A stretch of DNA of 8,437 nt from an uncultured Clostridium sp. (GTDB lineage Bacteria; Bacillota; Clostridia; Lachnospirales; Lachnospiraceae), in contig CAUCIO010000094.1 in the NCBI GenBank assembly GCA_958442925.1, positions 1-8,437 on the forward strand, written 5' to 3'. Positions 1-5,412 of the stretch are shown piece by piece. The position numbers and the translations under genes were made by a program. The first letter of the stretch is position 1, and every line of letters starts with the position of its first letter. The notes beneath the pieces were generated by a model, which saw only the letters and a list, made by a program, of their open reading frames with translations, made no database searches and was not told the DNA's origin.

Positions 1-87
1 TGGAATGGTAATGGCATTTACAGGAATTCGTCTGTTCCATCACTAAAACAGATAAAAGCAGCAGGCAAAAAAGAAAGTTTCAAATAA
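1..87 (+). CDS. Possible 3' end of an unidentified gene running in from the left edge
   Basis: The first reading frame is open from the window edge to a TAA at 85-87 and encodes 28 residues ending in a lysine-rich tail (...KAAGKKESFK). It would be the C-terminus of a gene starting outside the window. I do not recognise the protein. The hairpin at 89-139 begins 2 nt after the stop, as expected at a gene end. However, no T-run follows the hairpin on this strand, and 28 open codons can occur by chance. A second + frame is open only to 44. Low confidence that it is real. Confidence 0.25.
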   Translation, partial: WNGNGIYRNSSVPSLKQIKAAGKKESFK

Positions 88-88
88 A

Positions 89-139
89 ATCAGTGTCAGC
101 GTAAAAAAGGCGCATTGCCCCTGGTACGCTGACACTGAT
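89..139 (-). terminator. Perfect 15-bp hairpin, probable minus-strand (perhaps shared) terminator
   Basis: The arms at 89-103 and 125-139 are perfectly complementary over 15 bp (ATCAGTGTCAGCGTA on the + strand). They enclose a 21-nt loop that has its own small GGC/GCC pairing. Read on the minus strand, the stem is followed by TTTTATTTG, a moderate U-tract that fits an intrinsic terminator. Read on the + strand, it is followed by an AAAATG stretch, so + strand termination would be weak. It sits between a + frame stop at 87 and a minus frame stop at 148, the usual place for a terminator shared by convergent genes. Confidence 0.55.
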
Positions 140-147
140 AAAATGAT

Positions 148-285
148 TTATATTTCTGCTAACTCACTTTCAGATATTTCCATATCTTCTTCATTCTTTT
201 TATCAACGGAAAAATCATGTTTAAAGAACCACTTGTATGAACGATTTGCAATTATTTTAGTTTCCACTTTTTTTGCATATGACAA
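148..285 (-). pseudogene. Short minus-strand open tail, gene remnant or small unannotated protein
   Basis: On the minus strand a frame ends with TAA at 150-148 and encodes a polar tail rich in Lys and then Glu/Ser (KWFFKHDFSVDKK, then EEDMEISESELAEI). The composition looks protein-like and the hairpin at 139-89 follows the stop closely. There is no in-frame ATG near the left end of the protein; the only candidates are a TTG at 285 and a GTG at 267. An ATG at 278 is one nucleotide out of frame, with a run of seven A (274-268) between. One more A would join it to this frame and give a 43-residue protein. No Shine-Dalgarno sequence precedes any of these starts. It may be the decayed 3' end of a gene cut off by the tRNA unit, a tiny gene, or chance. 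I do not recognise it. Confidence 0.2.
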
Positions 286-332
286 AGAAAAAGGGGATAC
301 TGACCTTTGCTGTGCAAAAATCAGTATCCCCT
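284..332 (-). terminator. Rho-independent terminator of the tRNA-Leu gene
   Basis: Arms 292-303 and 321-332 form a perfect 12-bp GC-containing stem (AGGGGATACTGA on the + strand). Within the 17-nt loop, TTTGC and GCAAA can pair for a further 5 bp around a 3-nt loop, with a 2x2 internal mismatch between the two stems. In the minus direction the stem runs into TTTTTCTTTG (292-284), a standard U-tract. It begins 16 nt past the 3' end of the tRNA, so it ends that transcript. No T-run follows on the + strand. Confidence 0.82.
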
Positions 333-347
333 GCCCCTGCCAAGGAG

Positions 348-430
348 TGCCGGCTGCGGGACTTGAACCCGCACGGTGTCGCCACCAAAGGATTTTGAGT
401 CCTCCTCGTCTGCCATTCCGACAAGCCGGC
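348..430 (-). tRNA. tRNA-Leu (anticodon CAA)
   Basis: The minus strand folds as a class II tRNA of 83 nt. The 7-bp acceptor stem is GCCGGCT/AGCCGGC with discriminator A. There is a short D-arm (TCG/CGA), an anticodon stem GAGGA/TCCTT with loop CTCAAAA, a long variable arm (GGTG...CACC type), and a T-arm GCGGG/CCCGC with loop TTCAAGT. The anticodon CAA is at 397-395 and decodes UUG. The long variable arm and the A discriminator are hallmarks of tRNA-Leu. The 3' CCA is not encoded (CTCC follows the discriminator), so a CCA-adding enzyme must complete the tRNA. It has its own promoter at 462-490 and its own terminator. Confidence 0.95.
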
Positions 431-461
431 TCCTGCGTACTGGACGCCTGAAAACAGATTT

Positions 462-490
462 ATTTTACCAAAAGTAGAAGGACTTTGCAA
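462..490 (-). promoter_or_regulatory. Sigma-A-type promoter of the tRNA-Leu gene
   Basis: On the minus strand, TTGCAA (490-485) is followed after exactly 17 nt by TAAAAT (467-462), one mismatch each or nearly so from the -35 and -10 consensus. The expected start, about 7 nt downstream near 455, would give a 5' leader of about 25 nt before the mature tRNA end at 430, a normal length for RNase P processing. Confidence 0.75.
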
Positions 491-539
491 CCGTTTTTTG
501 AATTTTTTTACAGAGCTATCTATGCAAAAAAAGCTTCCC

Positions 540-568
540 TTGAAAAACACTTCTTCTTATTGTATGAT
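540..568 (+). promoter_or_regulatory. Sigma-A-type promoter of the zf-HC2/polA operon
   Basis: TTGAAA (540-545) and TATGAT (563-568) are separated by 17 nt, close to the vegetative consensus. Transcription would start near 575, leaving a leader of about 37 nt before the ATG at 612. This is the only strong + strand promoter I noticed upstream of polA. It is back-to-back with the tRNA promoter, with about 50 bp between the two -35 boxes. Confidence 0.72.
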
Positions 569-599
569 AAGAAAAGATTTTTACGTATGCAGAGGGGAG

Positions 600-605
600 A
601 GGAGG
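600..605 (+). promoter_or_regulatory. Ribosome binding site that fixes the start of the zf-HC2 gene
   Basis: A full AGGAGG lies 6 nt before the ATG at 612. The same frame is open back to an ATG at 498, but that start lies upstream of the promoter -10 box and has no Shine-Dalgarno sequence, so 612 is the start. Confidence 0.85.
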
Positions 606-611
606 CGGCCT

Positions 612-947
612 ATGACCTGTCAGGAAGCGGAGCGCCTGGTGACGCCCTATATCAGGGATGAGCTGACCGGCGACGAGCTGGAGGCTTTTTTAAACCATAT
701 TGACGAGTGTCCTAACTGCCGGGAAGAACTGGAAATCTACTTCATGGTGGATGTGGGACTCAGACAGCTGGATCACGATTCAGGAACCTATGATATTGCC
801 GGGGATCTGGAACATAAAATAGAAGAGTCCTATTTAAAGGTAAGCCATATGTGGATGTTCCGTATGTTCCGGTATGCAGTCAGCACGCTGAGTGTGATGG
901 CGGTTATTGTGACAGCCCTTCTGCAGTTCCGGATTTGGTTTTTTTGA
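612..947 (+). CDS. Small membrane-anchored zinc-finger (zf-HC2) anti-sigma-factor-like protein
   Basis: This encodes a 111-residue protein. The N-terminal half carries a complete ZAS/zf-HC2 zinc site: Cys3, then His29-x3-Cys33-x2-Cys36 (HIDECPNC). This is the ligand pattern of zinc-binding anti-sigma factors such as RsrA, in which the domain grips an ECF sigma factor. An acidic linker (about 45-75) follows, then one hydrophobic segment at about 88-105 ending in FRIWFF. It is therefore probably a single-pass protein with the zinc finger in the cytoplasm and almost nothing outside. The fold is clear but the partner is not: no sigma factor gene is adjacent, and the gene instead leads the polA operon, 28 nt upstream of polA. 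It may be an anti-sigma factor acting in trans, or a ZAS domain recruited to another membrane-linked task. The function is inferred from the domain only. Confidence 0.85.
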   Translation: MTCQEAERLVTPYIRDELTGDELEAFLNHIDECPNCREELEIYFMVDVGLRQLDHDSGTYDIAGDLEHKIEESYLKVSHMWMFRMFRYAVSTLSVMAVIVTALLQFRIWFF

Positions 948-975
948 CAGTAAAAAGATGCAGGGAGACAGATAG

Positions 976-3690
976 ATGAGCAAGGTTGTTTTGATAGACG
1001 GACACAGTATTTTGAACAGGGCCTTTTATGGCGTGCCGGAGCTGACGAATTCGAAAGGACTTCATACAAATGCGGTTTATGGTTTTTTAAATATTATGTT
1101 CCGGGTAATTGAGGATGAAAAGGCAGATCATCTGGCGGTGGCCTTTGATTTGAAGGAGCCTACTTTCCGCCATAAGATGTATGAAGCCTACAAGGGAACG
1201 AGAAAGCCTATGCCGGAAGAACTGAGAGAGCAGGTTCCGGTGATTAAGGAGGTTCTCACAGCCATGGGAATTCCCATCTGTTCACTGGCAGGCTATGAAG
1301 CGGATGATGTACTGGGAACCATTGCCCGGCGGTGTGCGGCGGCAGGAGCGGAGGTTTCTGTTGTATCGGGAGATAGGGATCTGCTGCAGCTGGCAGATGA
1401 GCATGTGAAAATCAGAATGCCCAAGACCACCAGAGGAGGCACGGAAATCAAAGATTATTATCCTGCTGATGTGAAAGAGCAGTATCAGGTAACGCCAAAG
1501 GAGTTTGTAGATGTAAAGGCTTTAATGGGAGACACTTCTGACAATATTCCCGGCGTTCCCAGTATCGGTGAGAAGACGGCTACCGCTTTGATTACAGCCT
1601 ACGGAAGCATTGAAAACGCTTATGCCCATATTGACGAAATTAAGCCGCCCAGAGCCCAGAAGGCGCTTCGGGAGCACTATGACATGGCCCAGATGAGCAA
1701 GGAGCTGGCGCTGATCTGCACAGACTGTCCCATCGAGTTTTCGCTGGAGGAAGCGAAAATAGGAAATCTGTATACGCCAGAAGCATATCAGCTGTTAAGC
1801 CAGCTGGAATTCAAGTCGCTTCTCCTTCGGTTTGACGCAGACTCCAGGACAGAAAATCAGGAGGAAAAGCAGTTTCTTGCAGTTTCACAGCCTGAGGAGG
1901 CAGAGCAGCTGTTTGACAGAGCAGAAAAGGCCGGAGAAGCGGGAGTCCATCTGGTGTCTGAGAAAGGTACAGTGCTGGCTCTGGGGCTGGCCTTTGGAGA
2001 GCAGGACATTTACTGTATCCACGCCTCGGGCATGATTTCAGGGGAGTATCTGGCTGAAAGGCTGAATCATCTGGCAGAGCAGGGCGTAAAACTGAGCTTT
2101 CTGGATCTGAAAAGCCAGCTTCCATTTCTTCCGGCAGCAGACAGACTGGGAGACTGCGAAAACGGGGATCCGAAAAGCAGGCAGCTGTTCGATGCCGGAG
2201 TGGCAGGATATCTTCTCAATCCTTTAAAGGATACCTATGATTACGACGATCTGGCCAGGGATTACCTGGATATGACTGTACCGTCTAAAGGGGATCTGAT
2301 GGGTAAGAAATCCTTCTCTGATATCTGCTCAGATATTACAATGGATCTGGGACAGGAGACGGAGGAAGGCGGAGAAACAGAATTAAATCCGGCAGAGCAG
2401 TGCCTTTGCTACATGGCTTATACTGCGTGGAAATCCAGAGAAAAGCTTACAGAAAAGCTGAAAGAGATGGACATGGAGGAACTGTTTTTCTCCATTGAGA
2501 TGCCTCTCATCTACAGTCTGTTCCATATGGAGCAGGCGGGAATCTGCGTCAAGAGAGAGGAACTTCAGGCCTACGGAGAGCGGCTTCGCGGCCAGATTGA
2601 GACCCTGGAGCAGGAGATTTATCAGGGGACAGGAGAGAAATTTAACATTAATTCTCCCAAACAGCTGGGAGAGATTCTCTTTGGAAAAATGGAGCTTCCC
2701 TACGGGAAAAAGACGAAAACAGGCTATTCTACGGCAGCAGATGTGCTGGAGAAGCTGGCGCCGGAGTACCCGGTAGTCCAGAATATCCTGGATTACCGTC
2801 AGCTGACAAAGCTGAAATCTACCTATGCGGACGGACTGGCCGGCTATATCCGGGAGGACGGCAGAATTCATGGGATTTTTAATCAGACGGTAACTGCTAC
2901 AGGAAGGCTGAGCAGTACAGAACCAAACCTTCAGAATATTCCAGTCAGGATGGAGCTGGGACGGGAGATCAGGAAGGTGTTTGTACCCCAGGAGGGCTGT
3001 CTCTTTGTGGACGCCGATTATTCCCAGATTGAGCTGAGGGTGCTGGCCCATTTATCCGGGGACGAGCGGCTGATTGAAGCTTACCAGAAAGCAGAGGATA
3101 TTCATGCGATCACAGCTTCTGAGGTATTCCATGTTCCCCTTGAAGAGGTGACGCCTCTTCAGAGGAGAAACGCCAAGGCAGTTAATTTCGGAATTGTCTA
3201 TGGCATCAGTGCCTTTGGCCTGAGCGAGGATCTGAGTATTACCAGAAAGGAAGCCTTAGAATACATCAATCGGTATTTTGAGACGTACCCAGATGTGAAG
3301 AAATTCCTGGATCGTCTGGTGGAGGAGGGAAAGGAGCAGGGCTATGTGTCTACCATGTTTAAGCGCAGGCGTCCTGTCCCGGAACTGTCTTCCAAAAATT
3401 TCATGCAGCGCTCCTTTGGAGAAAGGGTGGCGATGAATTCTCCGATTCAGGGAACAGCAGCGGACATTATTAAAATCGCCATGAACCGGGTAGATCGAAG
3501 GCTGAGGAGAGAAGGGCTGAAATCTAAAATTGTCCTTCAGGTTCACGATGAGCTTTTAATTGAGGCGTGGAAAGAGGAGCTTGATACCGTAAAGAACATT
3601 CTCTCAGAGGAAATGAAGCGCGCAGCGGATCTTAAGGTTTCTCTGGAATCTGATATGAAGACGGGGAATTCCTGGTTTGAGACAAAATAG
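976..3690 (+). CDS. polA: DNA polymerase I (active 5' nuclease and polymerase, degenerate proofreading domain)
   Basis: This 904-residue family A polymerase removes RNA primers, fills Okazaki gaps and does repair synthesis. Residues 1-290 are the 5'-3' (FEN-type) nuclease, with metal ligands Asp8, Asp58, Glu108/Asp110/Asp111, Asp133/Asp135 and Asp186/Asp189, and the H3TH segment IPGVPSIGEKTA at 191-202. Residues about 300-490 occupy the 3'-5' exonuclease place, but the DxE motif is replaced by VHLVSEK (324-330) and the last catalytic Asp region reads CLCYMAYTAW, so proofreading is almost certainly lost, as in Bacillus PolA. Residues about 505-904 are the polymerase: motif A DADYSQIE with Asp681 and Glu686, motif B Arg730-Lys734-Phe738-Tyr742 in RRNAKAVNFGIVYG, and motif C VHDE with Asp858 and Glu859. 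Phe738 is the position that disfavours dideoxynucleotides in this family. The start has AGGGAG 8 nt upstream. coaE follows after 22 nt. Confidence 0.98.
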   Translation: MSKVVLIDGHSILNRAFYGVPELTNSKGLHTNAVYGFLNIMFRVIEDEKADHLAVAFDLKEPTFRHKMYEAYKGTRKPMPEELREQVPVIKEVLTAMGIPICSLAGYEADDVLGTIARRCAAAGAEVSVVSGDRDLLQLADEHVKIRMPKTTRGGTEIKDYYPADVKEQYQVTPKEFVDVKALMGDTSDNIPGVPSIGEKTATALITAYGSIENAYAHIDEIKPPRAQKALREHYDMAQMSKELALICTDCPIEFSLEEAKIGNLYTPEAYQLLSQLEFKSLLLRFDADSRTENQEEKQFLAVSQPEEAEQLFDRAEKAGEAGVHLVSEKGTVLALGLAFGEQDIYCIHASGMISGEYLAERLNHLAEQGVKLSFLDLKSQLPFLPAADRLGDCENGDPKSRQLFDAGVAGYLLNPLKDTYDYDDLARDYLDMTVPSKGDLMGKKSFSDICSDITMDLGQETEEGGETELNPAEQCLCYMAYTAWKSREKLTEKLKEMDMEELFFSIEMPLIYSLFHMEQAGICVKREELQAYGERLRGQIETLEQEIYQGTGEKFNINSPKQLGEILFGKMELPYGKKTKTGYSTAADVLEKLAPEYPVVQNILDYRQLTKLKSTYADGLAGYIREDGRIHGIFNQTVTATGRLSSTEPNLQNIPVRMELGREIRKVFVPQEGCLFVDADYSQIELRVLAHLSGDERLIEAYQKAEDIHAITASEVFHVPLEEVTPLQRRNAKAVNFGIVYGISAFGLSEDLSITRKEALEYINRYFETYPDVKKFLDRLVEEGKEQGYVSTMFKRRRPVPELSSKNFMQRSFGERVAMNSPIQGTAADIIKIAMNRVDRRLRREGLKSKIVLQVHDELLIEAWKEELDTVKNILSEEMKRAADLKVSLESDMKTGNSWFETK

Positions 3691-3712
3691 CCGTAAAGGC
3701 GGGAGTGATAAG

Positions 3713-4312
3713 ATGAGAGTAATAGGGATTACCGGGGGAGTTGGATCTGGCAAAAGCGAGGTGCTGAGGCTTCTGAAGGAGGAATTCGGCGCAAGGCTTT
3801 TCATGGCTGACGACATTGCCCATGAGGTGATGGAACCGGGAGGAGAGGCCTGCCGAACGATTGAGGAGGCTTTTGGAGCGGAATATTTAAAGTCTGATGG
3901 AAGTGTTGACAGACAGAAAATGGCAGCGCTGATTTTTAAAGATGCGAAAGCGCTTGAAACCATGAACTCCATTGTGCATCCGGCTGTATGGAAACGGATT
4001 GAAAACGGAATTCAGACTGCACCGGAGAAACTGGTAGTAGTGGAGGCGGCACTGTTTGACGAGGAACACAACAGACTGTTTGACGAGGTGTGGTATATTT
4101 ACACTTCCAGGGAGAACCGGATCAGCCGGCTGATGGCCAGCCGCGGCTACAGCCGGGAAAAATGCCTTGATATTATGAGCAGCCAGAAATCGGAAGAAGA
4201 ATTTCAGGCTATGGCAGACAGGGTCATTGACAACAATCAAACAGTAGAAGATGTAAAGCGGCAGATAGAGTTTATACTAAACGAGAAATTGAAAGAGGAA
4301 ATACAAGCATGA
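3713..4312 (+). CDS. coaE: Dephospho-CoA kinase
   Basis: This 199-residue P-loop kinase makes coenzyme A by ATP-dependent phosphorylation of the ribose 3'-OH of dephospho-CoA, the last CoA step, in the cytosol. Visible features are the Walker A motif GGVGSGKS (8-15), the substrate-side segment FMADDIAHEV (30-39), NSIVHPAVW (85-93), the VVEAALFDE strand (109-117, the place of the usual D-x-PLLFE), and the lid and helix RLMASRGYSREKCLDIMSSQ (139-158) leading to ADRVIDNN (168-175). The length is typical. An in-frame ATG at 3677 lies inside polA and lacks a ribosome binding site. The chosen start has GGGAG 7 nt upstream. The TGA stop overlaps the next start as ATGA, suggesting translational coupling. 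polA-coaE neighbourhood is common in Firmicutes and other bacteria. Confidence 0.96.
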   Translation: MRVIGITGGVGSGKSEVLRLLKEEFGARLFMADDIAHEVMEPGGEACRTIEEAFGAEYLKSDGSVDRQKMAALIFKDAKALETMNSIVHPAVWKRIENGIQTAPEKLVVVEAALFDEEHNRLFDEVWYIYTSRENRISRLMASRGYSREKCLDIMSSQKSEEEFQAMADRVIDNNQTVEDVKRQIEFILNEKLKEEIQA

Positions 4313-5106
4313 GAATGGTAAGCATTGCCAGCGGAAGCAGCGGAAACTGTATTTATATAGGAAGCGATCATACACACCTGCTGGTGGATGCGGGAATCAG
4401 CAATAAAAGGATAGAGCAGGGCTTAAATGACATAGGAATTAAAGGCTCAGAGCTGGACGGAGTGCTTATTACCCATGAGCATTCCGATCATGTGAAGGGG
4501 TTGGGAGTTCTGGCCAGAAAACATGGAGTGCCTATTTACAGTACGAAAGAGACACTGGAGGAGATCCGGGCTATGAAAAGCCTGGGGGATTATCCGGAAG
4601 AGCTGCTGTGTCCGGTAGTCCATGATGCAGACTTTTTTATAGGAGATCTGGAGATCAAACCATTTAAAATCAGCCATGATGCGGCTAATCCGGTAGCCTA
4701 CCGGGTACAGGAAGGGAAGAAGTCTGTGGCAGTGGCCACAGATATGGGCAATTATTCCCAGTATACCATTGACCGCCTTCAGGGCCTCGACGCTATCCTT
4801 CTGGAGTCAAATCATGACGTTAAAATGCTGGAGGCAGGCCCCTACCCCTATTATCTGAAAAAAAGGATTCTGGGAGAGTACGGCCACCTGTCAAATGACA
4901 ATGCGGGAAGGCTGTTAAGCTGTGTCCTCCATGATAATTTAAAGCATATTTTTCTGGGACATTTAAGCAAGGAAAATAACTATGAGGAGCTGGCCTATGA
5001 GACGGTGAAGCTGGAGATTGCAGAGAGCGACACACCCTACCATTCCAGTGATTTCCCTATCACAGTGGCTAAGCGGGATGCTGTTTCAGAGATTGTGACA
5101 ATATAA
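4309..5106 (+). CDS. WalJ/YycJ-like metallo-beta-lactamase-fold hydrolase
   Basis: This 265-residue MBL-fold protein opens with the family signature SIASGSSGNCIYIG (5-18) and carries the metal motif THEHSDH (His56, His58, Asp60, His61). Later metal or active-site segments include KISHDAANP (about 120), VAVATDMG with its Asp, ILLESNHD, and two late histidine segments, GHLSNDNAG and FLGHLSKENN. These match the WalJ (YycJ, VicX) family. A Bacillus YycJ homologue has been reported as a 5'-3' double-strand DNA exonuclease linked to mismatch repair. Activity here is inferred from the family. In Bacilli walJ ends the walRK operon; here it follows polA and coaE with no two-component system in view. 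The start overlaps the coaE stop by 4 nt, with AGAGGAA 8 nt upstream. It could be called walJ, but other MBL hydrolases share the fold, so I leave the symbol out. Confidence 0.88.
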   Translation: MRMVSIASGSSGNCIYIGSDHTHLLVDAGISNKRIEQGLNDIGIKGSELDGVLITHEHSDHVKGLGVLARKHGVPIYSTKETLEEIRAMKSLGDYPEELLCPVVHDADFFIGDLEIKPFKISHDAANPVAYRVQEGKKSVAVATDMGNYSQYTIDRLQGLDAILLESNHDVKMLEAGPYPYYLKKRILGEYGHLSNDNAGRLLSCVLHDNLKHIFLGHLSKENNYEELAYETVKLEIAESDTPYHSSDFPITVAKRDAVSEIVTI

Positions 5107-5125
5107 CATAAGGAGAAGAGAGATT

Positions 5126-5398
5126 ATGAGCAGAATTATTATCAGCGTAATTGGAAAAAATGACGTGGGAATGGCAGCAAACATCTGTACCTACCTGGCA
5201 GAGAGCAATATTAACATTCTGGATATCACACAGACCATTGTGAAGGAAATTTTCGACATGATGATGATCGTGGATATTGCCAGATCACCGAAATCTTTTG
5301 ATGAGATTGCAAGGGAAATGGATGAGCTTGGTCAGAAGATTGGAGCGTCTATCCGCTGTCAGAGAGAAGAAATTTTCACCAGCATGCACCGCATCTAA
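5126..5398 (+). CDS. ACT domain-containing protein (UPF0237 family)
   Basis: This is a stand-alone ACT domain of 90 residues. The first strand and loop, ISVIGKNDVGMAANICTYLAE (about 6-26), has the ACT glycine turn where small ligands, usually amino acids, bind at dimer interfaces. The next strands are NINILDITQTIV and FDMMMIVDIA, and the protein ends in a helix and strand. There is no DNA-binding or catalytic domain, so it is likely a sensor or regulatory subunit. The family resembles the ACT units of GcvR-like proteins, but the ligand is unknown. A ribosome binding site AAGGAG lies 10 nt before the ATG. The DUF711 gene starts only 14 nt after its stop, with its ribosome binding site touching that stop codon. 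Such pairing recurs in many bacteria and archaea and suggests the two proteins work together. Confidence 0.92.
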   Translation: MSRIIISVIGKNDVGMAANICTYLAESNINILDITQTIVKEIFDMMMIVDIARSPKSFDEIAREMDELGQKIGASIRCQREEIFTSMHRI

Positions 5399-5403
5399 GG
5401 AGG
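5398..5403 (+). promoter_or_regulatory. Ribosome binding site overlapping the ACT gene stop codon
   Basis: AGGAGG begins on the last base of the TAA at 5396-5398 and lies 9 nt before the ATG at 5413. This favours 5413 over the later in-frame ATGs (5425, 5428, 5437), even though many family members start nearer the MINMLE segment. The overlap suggests coupled translation of the ACT and DUF711 proteins. Confidence 0.75.
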
Positions 5404-5412
5404 AAACAGGCC

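Noticed and set aside
348..430. tRNA-Leu as an integration site for a mobile element
   Set aside because: tRNA genes are common attachment sites, but I see no duplicate of the tRNA 3' end, no integrase and no element gene in 1-347. The tRNA also has its own intact terminator.
143..451. A + strand frame of about 100 codons across the tRNA
   Set aside because: It reads antisense through tRNA-Leu and gives the well-known false peptide (AAGLEPARC type) that arises from tRNA-Leu complements. It has no ribosome binding site.
257..550. A minus-strand frame of 97 codons
   Set aside because: It reads straight through the tRNA-Leu gene, its promoter and its terminator; the tRNA explains the region.
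498..611. N-terminal extension of the zf-HC2 protein to an ATG at 498
   Set aside because: It would start before the operon promoter, has no Shine-Dalgarno sequence and looks non-coding, whereas 612 has a perfect AGGAGG at 6 nt.
2383..3051. A 222-codon minus-strand frame inside polA
   Set aside because: It is a shadow of the polA polymerase domain. Every polA motif is intact on the + strand, and the antisense frame has no ribosome binding site or recognisable family.
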